Source: Diplosphaera chodatii | Lineage: Eukaryota; Chlorophyta; Trebouxiophyceae; Prasiolales; Stichococcaceae | Reading direction: 5' to 3' | Length of the DNA: 64,000 nt | NCBI GenBank assembly: GCA_032358165.1 | Contig: JAALGY010000039.1 | Span: 1,302,001-1,366,000 of the forward strand | Part shown: positions 1-11,945 of the stretch, in pieces | Layout of the letters: each line of letters begins with the position of its first letter | Numbering within the stretch: position 1 is the stretch's first letter | Program-made: the position numbers and the translations under genes | Notes under the pieces: model-generated | What the model was told of the DNA's origin: nothing | The model's input: only the letters and a program-made list of their open reading frames with translations | The model's database searches: none

Positions 1-1659
1 GTATAAGGGCATCTCGTTCTGCTTTTCCATCATCAGCATCACATGTGAGTGGGTGGTACAACATCGTCTTGCGGTCCACTGGATGCCGCCAGGCTGTTAC
101 TTGACGCCTCTGCTGCCATCAGCCAACATGTCGGGCGCAGCTACGTAACCATCACATAGTGAGACCTTGTATCTGCAGACGTCCTGCTGGCCATCGTCGG
201 CTATTGGTGAGCTTGCATGGCACACGTGATGTTATGTGGCAACCATGGCTGACACTCAGTCAGCATAACACTCTCTGTAGCAATTGTCCTGAATCCCTAT
301 CACATGGTCTGCAGGGCCTTTGGAAACCTGGTGCAGCCATTCATTGTGGCGTCGTTCACGACGCCTACCTGGGGATCTACCATTGCCAACGCGTTCCTGA
401 TCATCCAGGTAAAGCGTGCATGGAGAGCTGGTGATGGCAGGCTTAGCACACGTGCTGCGCCGTGCATGTGCATTTTGAATCTGGGAACCTGCGCAATGCG
501 TGCACTGACAATGCTTGTGCGCACAGGTCGTGGGATGCTACCAGATCTACTGCAGACCTACCTATGAGTGAGCTTGTGAACACCGTTCCGGGGCTCGACT
601 AAATCACAGATGACATGTACTGCAGCCTGAATGTGTCACGCCTGCATGGTGTCAGGCATTCATGACAGCTGTCATGGCACAGCGCCCTGATGGCAAGGAT
701 GTGGCAGCGCAGGTTCGTGGAGGTGCGGCTCATGGACAAGGACAAGCCGCCGATGGCAATGCGGAACGTCCTCAGCCGGCTTCTGATCACCACAGTGAGT
801 GGCAGTGGGTCGGCTGCAGTTGGCAGTGACACAACTTGCATGGGAAGTCCGGGGGTCAACCTCGGAGGCACACAGCAGCATGTGCTAGTGGAAGGCTGCT
901 GTATGATCTAGCATCTGCCATACAGGCAGCTGTATCCAGTGTCCTCCAGAACGCCTGCATAAGATCGTCATGTGCTGTGTTTGCAGGTGTACATCTGCCT
1001 GGTCACCCTGATTGCTGCAATGATCCCATTCTTTGGCAGGTGCAAAGCTGCTGGATCAACGCCCGTGTGTACCTGTACGCTGCAACCCTACATGCATGTG
1101 ACGGTTGCACCTGCGCTGAAGCTGACCAGTCGCCCCTCTCGTCTCTGCCGCAGCTTTGCCGCCCTGGTCGGCGCTATCGGCTTCACGCCCCTGGTACGCT
1201 GCCCTGCAGCACAATCACGGTGCTTAGGTGCATATACAGCGACGGCCTGCCCCTGCGGTGCCCTGCGCTGCAGCCGAACAGCATCCATTACAATTACAGG
1301 ATATATTATTGCAGGACTTTATCCTGCCGGCGCTGCTGTACTTGACGGCCAAGCGGCCCCGTGCGTGGGTGTGGGTGCTCAACATCAGCATCACCGTCAT
1401 CTACACCCTGGTCGGCGTCGTGGGCGCCGTCGGATCCTTCAAGCTCATCATCGAGGTGGGCCCCAACGTCTCGTTCGAAAAGGTCGCTGTCCACCTTCTC
1501 CCGCGTCTGCTGCCTGTAACACACCCACACCAGCTGGGCATGGAACTGGAGATGCCAACAGGATGCAGCTTTTGATGCGGTCTGGTCTTTGAGCGGCATG
1601 GCATGCGCGCGTGTCTGCAGGGTGCGAGTGAGTACAGCGTGTTTGCGGACTTGTACTGA
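1..1659 (+). CDS. AAAP-family amino-acid permease, 3' part (5' end outside window)
   Basis: Nine exons can be joined in phase: 1-44, 123-144, 315-408, 527-567, 683-794, 987-1039, 1154-1193, 1315-1455 and 1621-1659 (stop TGA). The spliced product gives the C-terminal ~195 residues of a plant LHT/AAP-like permease: TAFGNLVQPF, then VVGCYQIYCRPTYD, a basic loop ending RNVLSRLLITT, then YICLVTLIAAMIPFFG, ALVGAIGFTPLDFILPALLY and a C-terminus GASEYSVFADLY. These match the family blocks around TM7-TM11 (AFGN, VxGSYQVxxxPxFD, IPFFG, GFTPxxFxLP). In this family such proteins are proton-coupled importers of amino acids at the plasma membrane or vacuole; the substrate cannot be read from this part. Exon 2 has only 22 nt and is the least certain, but it restores phase between its neighbours. 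It converges with the bZIP gene downstream. Confidence 0.8.
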
Positions 1660-2178
1660 TGTGTGGCACAGCCGCGGCGGGCAGGCATCAGCTACTGCGG
1701 GTATGAAATACCGTGTGTGACGGGATAACGAGTGACCCAGGGGGTTAGCATTTGTTGTAGAGCGTCATTTGGAGGCGGTTTTAGTGCCCAGATGACCGAC
1801 TGTATTGAAACGTGGGCGTGGTTTCCGCTGCAGCCTTGATCGATGTCGTGTTTGGTTGAAGTTGCCTTGGTAAAAGTTTAAGTAGGTGGATGCAACTTGT
1901 CCCACAGATGTTGTCCTGCAGTTTCAACCGCAGAGGTATGACAGCCAGAGAACGCACAAGTGAACAGACGAAAACCACAGCGTCGTAACACTGGTCTGCA
2001 TCGGAAACCTTGCTCAGCATGTGAGCAGCAGAACACACATCAGCATCTCGAGACCTGAACTCCTGAACTTAGCAATCATGCACCCTGACTGTACAGTAGC
2101 GCATGGGTAGGGGCCTGCAGCATCCTGTAGTGCATCGTGATAGCTGCACAGCCGCTCTGCTGCGGCGCCGGCGCCACA
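1660..2178. other. convergent 3' intergenic region
   Basis: This lies between the stop codons of the AAAP permease (+) and bZIP factor 1 (-). I see no coding exon or RNA gene; it must hold both 3' UTRs. Confidence 0.5.
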
Positions 2179-5100
2179 TCAGATGGGGACGGACAGGCCA
2201 TCCGGGAACTTGCGCCGCATCCAGTTCCAGAACATCTCCGCCCTGTAGCGCCCGCACTGCACGTCATGGATGTTCATTGGCGCCAGCGCCTCGACGGTAG
2301 GAAGCGGGAAGGCCTCCTGGGGGCACACCGTCTCGTATGGGTCTGCCAGTATGCCGCCTGCATGCACACGATTCACATGCATCAGCAGATCAGCACAAAG
2401 ATGTTGTTCTGACATACGAAGCACCAAGCCAGGCTGCCTTGCTTTGATCCGTTATGCTGCAGCTACCATGGCAAACACATCAGCATGTTGCAACGAGCCA
2501 CGCGACGCTGCCAACTGCAAGCCGGAGCAGCGCCAGTGTGTCCATGCCAGTAGGAGGCACATGCAGCATGGTGCATGCTGTCGTGACGGACAGCGCTCGA
2601 CTCAGAGGCAGGGCAGCACTCACGCTTCATGCGCAGCCCAACGCCGTGTGACAGACACGGCGTGACCAGCAGCTGGAAGGCGGTGTTGAGCGGCAGCAGG
2701 TCGCCGGCGGCGCCCAGGGATTCCAGCGCCAGCCCGGCGCTAGGGTCCCCGTCCAAAGTGCCCCCCGCAGACGCGCTGGATGCGGCGGCTTTCGACTTGG
2801 CCGACCGCCGGCTGGGCGGCTTGGCCTCCGACGCCGCTGCCTCCCGCTCCAGCGCGCTGCTCATGGCCCTGTGTGAAAGGCAGTTTGAAGGGCGGAGTGA
2901 AAGGCAGGTTGGGAGTGGTGACTAATGCGGCCCTAACAGCAGCGAGTGCGGACCAGTTTAAGCCAAGGAGGGATGCGCTGCAGTGCAAAAGCAGACCCGT
3001 GCTGTCAAATGGACTGCAGGCGCACCAGATGTCGGGGCACCAGGGGTACGAGTTGGCCTCCAGCCACGCCTCCTGCATCGGCGACAGCGTCTGCAGCGGG
3101 CACAAGGGCAACCGTCAGCTTGCTCATGTTGCAGGGACTTCGACAGGAGCCACAGGAGCAATAGCGCACACAGCACGACGACTGCCTACGACACTGTTGA
3201 CCGGAGTGCAAAGAGGTGCTCAGGATTGCAAGGGTTGTGCACTCTGCATTGACAGGAGCTCAGAGGTTCTTGGCGGCACACATGCGCCAAAGCGCACCTC
3301 GTCGAACCAGGTGTAGCAGAAGGAGAAGGCGGCCTGCCGCTCCAGGCCCAGGTTCTGCTGCAGCGCCAGCACGGGCGCACACCGCAGCCACTCCTCCTGT
3401 TGCAGGCAGATGGCATCTACGGTCATGTGCATGCAGTACTTTGAACTTACAGGCCTAGGCATCAGCCAGCTGCCCTGGAGCACCCAATGCGGATGCGCTG
3501 GGGTGGTAAATAAAGAGCTTGATGTGATGACTTCAGACTTGCGACCACTATGCCCACCCGCGGTAGCTGCAGCAGGTGCAGGCCCAGCTGCCCCAGGGTG
3601 TCCCGCCGCCGCGCCGCGACCTGCGACAGCCGCTCCAGCAGCGCCCTGCGCGACGCCCGCAGCTGCTGCTTCTGCTCGGCTGTCAGGTGCAGCCCCGCCT
3701 GCAGCGTGTGCACTGTTGTTCAACCGCAGCACAGGGGTGTGACTGCGGATCAAAACTGGATCATCAACATACCATGGCGTGTGGCCTTTGGCTGTCCACG
3801 AACTGAGGCAGGCAACCCCAAAAGATCTCGTTCTCAAGAGCAGGGTTCAGGCAGAGCGTCTGATTGCGTAGCTGCAGAAACATCAGTGACCCCGCAGGAA
3901 AACATCTTCACCAGTAAGGCAGTCCAGAAGGACTGGTCCGGCGGCCGCCCAGCCGCTGTGAGCTGCTCCCGGTTCCAGGCGAACACCGCCCAGTAGAAGC
4001 AGCTGAACAGCGCGCGCCGCTCCTCGTGCATCCGCTGTAAGCATCAGCCACAGAAGTTTCACCACGAGGTAACAGCAGCACGATGGTTGAGACTGCGGGG
4101 TGATACATGAGGGCCACCAAGGGAGCACTTTACTTTTGCTGTGTACGGTCGAAACATGTCGGCTGCTAAGTGCAACAGTTAAAGTCGCAAGTATAGCACA
4201 ACCCCACTTGGAGTTAGACAGCTGCTGAAACGGACAATAGCTTCGGTCAGGCAAGCAAGCAAGCGAGTGCATACAACCGCTCAGGATGCTGATCAGCACA
4301 CCAGACGAGCAGTTCCCAAATTAATGCCCGATCTGCGACCGGGCATTGCAATGGTGAACAAAGCTCGCCTAATGCTGGGAGCAAGAAGCCTGGTACTACA
4401 GTGCGCATGGCCTCAAGGATCCGGGTCGTTCTTCCTTGCACCACACTGCAGAGGCTATGCATCCAGTACAGCAGGCTGTTCATCTGATGTTGCAGGCCAC
4501 ATACGTTTCGATTCGCTGGTAGGATGTGAAACTCCATTTACCCGCATGACGATGAGCGCCTCTATCTCCTGCCCCGCCGCCGAGGCCGCGTCGCCGCCCG
4601 CGCCGGCCAGCAGCTGCCGCAGCCGCCCGATGTACCTCTGCAGATGTGCAGAATGGCATCCTGTTGGCACTTGGGCATGTACTGCAACTGCAGTCGGTGC
4701 TGCCCTGCCAGCGCGGCCTCGGTCCCCCCAATCTGGCTGTTGCAGACTGCATGCCGCACAACGCACCGGAGCAGCGCAGTCTTCTCACAGGATCAAGGCA
4801 GGCCACATGATCTCCTGGCGCACACCGGCTACAAAAGGATGCACCCTAAGGATGGCAGTGGCACCGCACCGGGAAGGTGGTGTCCACCAGCTGCTGCATG
4901 GTGAGCGCCATGGCGGCGGCGGGCGGCACCGGCTGCGACTCCAGGCGGCTCAGGAACTGCGCCACGTCCTCCCCCAGCAGCCGCTGCTCCCGCGCCATGA
5001 TGTCCTGGACATGCGACGACGGTTGCGCTGTGATGCGTCAGGCGTTGAACGACGTGCTGGGTAATGGGGGACCAGCGACATCGCACCGTTCCCTGGGCCA

Positions 5101-6563
5101 GTACGAGTTGGGCCAAGTCCTGCTATGCACGCCTGGCGGTGTTGACGATATGTCGGCACTGCAGCTCCAATTGTCTTGTGCATCATGTACGACGGCACCA
5201 CATTTACGACGGCACCACATGTGTCAAACACAGGCTGCAGCGGTCCGGAAGGCGGCGCACCTCGTCGCAGTGGAGGCGCTCCTCGTGGTGCGTGTTGGCG
5301 GCGAGGGAGGACTCCAGGATGCGGGCGCGCTGCTCCAGCTCCCGCTTCTCCAGCCGCAGCCGCCCCACCAGGCTGCTCAGCTCCTCCAGGTTCTTGCCCA
5401 TGCCCTGCATGCGCTCCTGCACTTGGAAACAGGGGTGTGTAAGTCATGGGGGTGCACAGAGTTTTGAGGGGTTTGACATTTCGCCCCGCCAGGCTGCTCA
5501 GCTCTCCTTTTGGACCTTGCCCATGCCCAGCTTCCGCTCCTGCTCAGGATACAGGGGTACAAACTACAAATGCATGCATACCAACAGAATTGCTTCACCA
5601 GGGTGCCAGCCAAGGCGCGGGCACCCCCGAAACCCGGGACATCGTTGAGTCAGGACATCATTCCTGACACGACAACGGCGTGATCGACCATGCACCTTCT
5701 GCCGTTGCCGAAACTTCTTCTGCGCGACGCGGTTTTTGTCCTTCGCCCGAGCAACGTCGTCAAAGTCGGCGGCCGCCGCCAGGTCCAGGCCGCCGCTGCC
5801 GCCACCGCCGCGAGGCAGGCCCGTGCTGTCGCCGTCGCTGCGCGAGCCACTGGGCGAGTGGGCGGCCGCTGTCGGTGTTGCGGCAGGTGCCCTGAGTGGA
5901 GTTTCAATTGGCGCTCGTGTGGAGGGGTTTGCACCCATGCGTGTTGCTACAAACCTAGTATGCCTGCATGTGGATCCTGCAAGCATGATGGGCTGTGTCC
6001 CTGCGACCGTGATTTGCAGAATGACGGCCCACTCACCACGTGCCATGCATAGCCAGGTGAGGCAGCGCGCCCGCGCTGCTGCTGTGGTGCAGGGCACTCG
6101 GGGGCGGCAGCATCGGCATCGGCTGCGTCTGCTGCAGCTGCGGCTGCCCGGGAGCCGTTGGCCCCAGGTGCGCGCCCGCAGCCTGTACGCCGCCCTGCAG
6201 CAGCCCGTGCAGCTCTGCCTCATGCGGGCTGAAGCTGCCGCTGCCGGTGTGCCGGAGCCCGCGCCCGCCAAAATCCGCGAGCGGCGGGTGCGCGGCAGCC
6301 AGGCCACCGTGCTGATCCGGGCTGTGCTGCTGGCTCTGGTGGTGCAGCTGGTGCAGCTGCAACGAGGGCAGCGGCTGGGTGCTGCCATGCTGCCCCTGGT
6401 ACGAGCCAATGGCAGGCATCTGAGGCAGCGAGGGGCTCAGCCCCGCTGGTGGCAGCGTGCTGTTGTGCTGATGCATGTGTTGCTGCTGCTGCAGGTGCTG
6501 CTGCTGCGCGTCAAAGTCGGCATCAAGCAACGTCTGCAGATCGATGTCGCTGAACAAGTCCAT
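2179..6563 (-). CDS. bZIP transcription factor 1 with long conserved C-terminal region
   Basis: ATG at 6563 begins MDLFSDIDLQTLLDADFD, followed by a Gln/His-rich acidic-hydrophobic N-terminus (exon 6037-6563). Exon 5696-5891 carries the basic region KNRVAQKKFRQRQK (N-x7-R). Exon 5261-5416 supplies the zipper, with d-positions Met, Leu, Leu, Leu, Leu at exact seven-residue spacing after the invariant Arg. Later exons lie near 5005-4880, 4630-4545, 4030-3920, 3710-3560, 3410-3295, 3085-3010, 2865-2640 and the last at 2350-2179 (stop TGA, end FPDGLSVPI). The C-terminal half is helical, contains LTAEQKQQLRASRRALLERL and EAWLEANSYPWCPDIW, and is shared with the bZIP gene at 44000-48660. It faintly recalls the region after the zipper in plant TGA/DOG1 proteins, which I cannot prove. 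Role: nuclear DNA-binding dimer; target unknown. A degenerate copy of the zipper exon sits in the intron before the real one. Confidence 0.75.
5188..5222. repeat. short tandem repeat in an intron of bZIP factor 1
   Basis: The unit acgacggcaccacat occurs twice, head to tail with an ~18-base period, just inside the intron that follows the zipper exon. It has no evident coding role. Confidence 0.8.
5481..5560 (-). repeat. degenerate duplicate of the leucine-zipper exon start (bZIP factor 1)
   Basis: This ~80 bp stretch resembles the true zipper exon start (5358-5440) over most of its length, including the cagg junction and the GMGK-coding part. On the minus strand it reads ERKLGMGK after an acceptor-like cag and then meets a GT and an in-frame stop, whereas the real exon reads ERMQGMGKNLEELSSL. 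It looks like a tandem exon duplication that decayed, or a 24-nt decoy exon. Confidence 0.65.
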
Positions 6564-7520
6564 GTTAGAGATGGTGGGTGATACACCAGCCATATAGCAT
6601 GTGCAACACACTGGGTACTACCATGGAATGCTGTTCGAAAGCAGATCCATACTGCAGCAGTGGATCTGTTCGCAGCAGACGCTCAGTGGTGTCACGAGTG
6701 TGTAGATGTGTCAACTGGTAGTTTCAAGCGTGAGGCTTGAGCAGCTGCAGAAGCTTGCACCGAGCAACAAACACTTTGACCCGCATAATAAGGGCCTTTT
6801 GACTACAAGCATACAGTGAGCTTGCTGGCGAGCACTAACTGCAGCCCGCTGGTACCACGCCGAAGTAGGTCTTGGACCCAGTTGGCTGGGCGCCTTTCAA
6901 TCATTGGTAGGACCAGCAACGACAGGGCTTCGATAAGCAGCCTTGAACTGCACCGATTGTAGGGCGTTGGCAGAATCGTTTTCCAACTAACACAGGGCAC
7001 CATTGCGAAACAGATTGCAGAGCACACTTCAAACCGATAAATAATGCTACCCACATTGATACATAACATGCAAAGAAAAGAATTGCGTGCGTGTCATCGC
7101 ATTTGGGCAAGCGAACAGCATGAGAGACGCACAGTGGCAGGGCACCGCCATGTGCCAGGCTGCGTTGCTTCCCCGCCAAAGGCGGTAAAGCAGCAACGCG
7201 CTGTTGCTGAGGACATACGTCACATCTGGAATGATTCCGCAAGTCTTTCTCTTGGTCTCAAGGACGCTGGGGTGACGTCCATCTCCATGTCGTGAGTTGC
7301 GAACATTGCTGCTGATACAATGGCATGACAAACGGAAATGCGGCTGGGCAGCGCTGCCTGGGTTGCACTACTAGCACTGGTAGCACTTGGGGAAGATCCT
7401 GCAATAGAAAGAAGGGCATACATGTGTGCGTCAGGAGGCATATCAGGTGGTTTGCAGTCTACATGGCCACGCAGATCTCAGCAGCAGTGAGTTTTGTAGC
7501 TTAAGTCTCTGCACGCTTGC
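6564..7520. other. intergenic, upstream of bZIP factor 1 and downstream of AUX/LAX
   Basis: Both neighbours are on the minus strand, so this holds the promoter and 5' UTR of bZIP factor 1 and the 3' UTR of the AUX/LAX gene. Short open frames here lack splice context and convincing composition. No RNA gene was seen. Confidence 0.5.
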
Positions 7521-10500
7521 TCACCCGAAGCTGTCGACCTCGTCGATGAACGACTGCACAGGACAGAAGGATGTGTCAGCGCAACATGCACCATGGCTGA
7601 CTCTACACAGATGCATGTGCTGTTTACACGCAGTCACAGAGCAGCATGCGAAGGACGCCAGCAGTCAGCAGTGAGCTGGCAGGGTGGCGCTTACTCTGAC
7701 AGCAGCGTACATCCTGCAGGCCGGAAGGACTGTTTGTGAGCCAGCAATCAACACAGCAGGAGCAGGAATGGTGATCAGAACAACAACAGAAGTTTGCAAC
7801 CATCTTCAGTCAGGATACTGACTACACAGTGGTCACACACCCGAAGCCGACACCGGCGACCAGGATGATGACGAAGATGACGCTGTTGATGAGGAAGGCG
7901 CCTCTCCAGCCACCAATCCACCTGCACATCGGCAGCGCTGACATGATCGCTGGGCAGCCTCCCACTATGCTTCCTGACCCATCTGAGAACTACACTGAGT
8001 GCCGCTGCCGCGGCGCAGGCCGGCTGCCAGCCATCCAGTTCCCAAAACAGAGGTGAGATGAGGCAGATCACAAAGTAACGCAGACGTGGCTGCTGGGGCT
8101 GCGCACTTTGTGGGCGGCTTGGGGCATGCATCGCGGGCTGCCTGGGTTCGGTACACCCATATGAACGCCGCCGTGGGAATGAGGTACGTCTGCAGCGCCC
8201 AGGACAAGGGACCATCAGCATGATCTGCTTTGACATCGCAATAGCCCCTCCGTCAATATGCAACCTGCAGGGAGTGATGTGGGAGGGCGGTGCATGCACG
8301 CCAGTCACCAGCACACCTCGAAGCTGGTGGTGAAGGCTCCCAGGATCGAATTGATGATGTTGTCTGCGCAGGCGCAATCACGATTGTCAGCCTCGATGTG
8401 GACTCTTAGGACGAAGCTGTACACGCACTACCAGCAGAGGCAGTAGCCCTCGCTCTGTCAACTTCAGGTGGCAGGTGGGTCATCGGCCAGAGGAAAGTAC
8501 ATTGGCAGAACATCAGTCTGCTGAGGGAGGGGGTCGCATGTGCGCACAGAATGGGAAGGCGACTGCGATGAGCCACACGGCGCCCGACAGCGGCAGCCGC
8601 AACGGCAGCCTGATGTAGAGGGGCTGCAGGTGGGACACAGCTGGTCATACGCAACACAGCTGCACTCCTCAAGTAGCGTCATCAGACGGGCACCACCAGA
8701 CTGCACCCACATGTGAACGGAGCTCAAGCTCGATCAAAGAGCGTTGGGATACGATGTGTGTGTAGTTCGCAGTCGACTAGGGGTTCTTTGAGGTGTTGCA
8801 CACCTTATTGTGGATGCGCAGGAACTTCTCCCACATGTAGAACACCTACAGTACAGGTTTACACCTCAGACTGATGTCTGTTTGGATCAGAATCAGACTC
8901 CCCATGAGAAGATGGCAAGGGTCCTAGTGCAAAGCAGCTCAGCAAGCGCAAATCACGCACGGCGAGGCGGGATGCCAGATCAGCCTGTTCGCGCGGCAGC
9001 GCACCGGCATGATGAACAGCAGGAACGCGACCATCTGGTGCCCGATCATGAGGATGATGGCGGTGGTGCGCAGCGCGCTGGCGGGGTACACGGCAAAGGC
9101 GTTGCCGAAGGCGGCCACCTCGGCGGGGTACGCCCAGTAGGTCAGCACGGAGTTGGGGATCGTCAGCGTGAAGACGTAGCTGTAGGAGCAGATGAACACC
9201 TGCGCCGTCGCACGCCAAGCCTCAGCATGGCGGCGGCGTGCAAGGTCAACCCTGCTTGCCCACTGCCCCACACTGTTGCTGCTCGTCGACAGCAATGGCG
9301 TGCTGTATGCTTCAAGGAACATGTGCAGGGGCTGCATGCAGGGGGAGTGCATGGCCACTCTCTGTTGGCAACGATGGAAAAGGTGAAGCAGCAACATGGG
9401 GCTGGTGGTCTATCAAGAGCTTGTCTGAAAACCTGGAAAAACCTCGAAGCACGGTACCTTGTGGAACTTGGCGGGCTTGAACATGCTGTCCAGGACCTCG
9501 ATCAGCATGTAGTGGCCGCCAAACGTGAACAGGATGTTGGTCAGCCCATCAAAGAAGCCGCGCATTCCAGCAATTGGCGGTGCCAACCATACCTGCAATT
9601 CACTTAGATCCATGAGTCTATTGGGCAATATGACCGCCACTGAAGCAGTTCCGCAGAACGTGGTCAAGCCATGCCGCAGAGTAGCTGGCCGTGGACAGGA
9701 CCCTACTGAGTTGTGTACGCCGTCATTTATAGAAGTTCCAACCATGTACCACGCAGTGAAGGTTGTGCCTGCGACCGAGCACATTACGACCGCTCTATGA
9801 AGATGTGCAACCTTCATCAAAGTGGTTTTGAAAACCTCATCGAGCTGCACAGTTCTCTGCAGCCTGGACCATGCTCACCGATCAGGGCGTAGATAGCAAA
9901 CAGGCGCATGTTGCGGAACGTCGGCACAAACGACAGCATCGTCATGATGCCGCCAAAGATGATGGCCCAGTCCCTGCATACCACCGCGCAGACCAGTTAG
10001 TAGGGCCATTGGTGGCGCATCAATTGATGCTCAACTGGCTGTCCAACAGACACGGTACCCACGCATTGCACATTGTACACGCAACAGTGCCTGCAGTGCT
10101 CGTTACAGCCTGTGCTGTGCAACGCAGCATTCCAGGAGGCTGGGCCGCACCGCTTGTTGAGGCTGGTGTTGATGCGGTAGATGTTGGCGGAGGAGGCCAC
10201 GATCTGCGGGAGGCAGGCGCCCAGCGCCGCCAGGATGCACACCACCAGCGTGAAGATGGACGACCACTTGCCCACCAGCTCCCGGATCAGCTCATGGTAC
10301 TGTTTGGTGACAGACACTCCTTTGGTGACACAGCACCCGGGTGGAACACCAGGCGAATGGTGACGCAGTTTTGGCAGGCCTGTCACTAGGCGTTAGCGGT
10401 GCTCTTGCTGCTGCAGCTGGCCAGGGTGTGCGCGCAGTGCTGGATGCTGCATGGATACCATGTGCCAGTGTGCACGGCCAGTATAAGCTGGCAGGGATGG

Positions 10501-11594
10501 GATGCCTTGGAAAAGGAAGGTCCCGGAGCGGACCGGCAGGTTGTCGAATCTGAACATTTCGCACCTGGGTGGACCACGCACGGCCCTTGCCATCGTCGGT
10601 GTACCACGTGCCCGCCTTGATCTTGCGATTCTTGAACTCGAGGTACAGGATGACTGCGTGCGGCAGACCGCTCGTGTGCGTCGGGGATGTCACACGATGC
10701 AGGCAGCGTTCCCACCGCAGACACGCAGGCACGGCAGGCAGCAAGACGAACCACATCTGTGCAAGGAGGCGTTCACAGACTCACCCATCAGGTACAGGGT
10801 GTACATGGCCCAGGTCGCGAAGGTGAGCTGCAGGATGATGCCCCCGATGATGTTGGTCTGGGCTAGCGAGTGCGGCAGTGTCAGGATGACTTGGCCCACC
10901 TGCGACCAAACAGCCGGCAGAGGCAGCACTCAGCACCAGGGCAGCGGGGCCGGTCTTTCAAGGCACAGCGAGGCAGCTGCGTTGCATGCGGGCTGTGAAG
11001 GGGAAGATAGGAACTATTGTCAGGGGCAGCGGTGGCGGCTGCTGGCGTGTGCACACCTGCGCAGAGGCGGCTGTGAGGAAGGCGTCGAACCCCGTGCCGC
11101 CCTCGAACAGCAACCACTTTACGGCCGCCAGCTTGCCGGTGATGGGCATCGGCGGGTGGTTGCACCTGCGAGCGTTGCCAGATTCACTTCAGCTGGTGTA
11201 CTCGACGCTGGGGCCAGACCCTCGGCAGGCAGGCAGGGTGCGCTGACAGGCCTGCAAGCTGTTCATGCGCATGATGCTGGCCAGGCTGTTTGACAAAATT
11301 GAACCTACCCTTCCAGCTCCTCCTTGTCTGCGACAGCGAAGAAAGGACCAGGATCACTGAGCTGCTGTCGATTTGAAGGCAGGAGTGCCAGGCGGGCGGT
11401 GATGCTGTGGGGCAGAGCCGCATGACCGACATGTCAGGTTGCGGTGCAATCGCACAGTCAATGGATTCGCGCGCACCTGGCACATGGCCCTTCGTGGGCG
11501 CCTCAACCACCCCCGCTGCCGCAAGGTCGACCTGCTCGATGGATTTGCCATCGCCGCCTGATGACGAGCTGTCCACCGCCTCCCCCTGTGCCAT
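7521..11594 (-). CDS. AUX1/LAX-type auxin influx carrier homologue (AAAP superfamily)
   Basis: ATG at 11594 starts an acidic, Ser-rich tail (MAQGEAVDSSSSGGD); the stop is at 7521-7523 after VDSFG. About fifteen exons, several checked for phase, follow the plant AUX1/LAX order: KWLLFEGGTGFDAFLTAASA, VGQVILTLPHSLAQ, YLEFKNRKIKAG, ASSANIYRINTSLNKR, WAIIFGGIMTMLSFVPTFRN, GTTFTAWYMV, NILFTFGGHYMLIEVLDSM, YVFTLTIPNSVLTYWAYP, ILMIGHQMVAFLLFIMP, VFYMWEKFLRIHNK, ALQTYLIPTAAFIWVYRT, WRGAFLINSVIFVILVAGVG and SFIDEVDSFG. The ASNIYxIN...LDKR and NILxTFGGH blocks are diagnostic for AUX1/LAX against other AAAP permeases. Plant members are plasma-membrane proton symporters for indole-3-acetic acid. Transport of auxin by this algal protein is inferred; an aromatic amino-acid substrate is possible. 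The exon near 9550-9450 and the one near 8630-8550 have less certain borders. Confidence 0.87.
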
Positions 11595-11945
11595 CGTGGG
11601 CGCCTCAGGCCGCCGCTACAGCCTGCAGGGCGCGTGCAGCTGTGTCGGCAGGATGCACGATCGCACACAAAAGAGCAACTGACAATGCTTCCCACTTCCT
11701 GCAGCGGCGCAGTGCCCATCGCACAGAAACACTACGCACGGCAGTTGACGTAGTCGACCGCTGATCACAGTAGCAAAGAATCAAACGTATCATAGACATG
11801 GATTTTGAGCATGCAGGCGTGCAGTGTGCCTCGCCTAGCCTGTACGAGGGCGCTTTGGCACGTGTGACCAAAGGGCAGCACGTTGCACGGGCGGCCCTGG
11901 CCACCTTTGGCCGCCAGCGCGGGTGAACGCCGCTGAGACTCGCGT

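Noticed and set aside
7426..7674. Plus-strand open frame overlapping the AUX/LAX 3' end.
   Set aside because: It is antisense to the terminal exon encoding SFIDEVDSFG and has no splice support.
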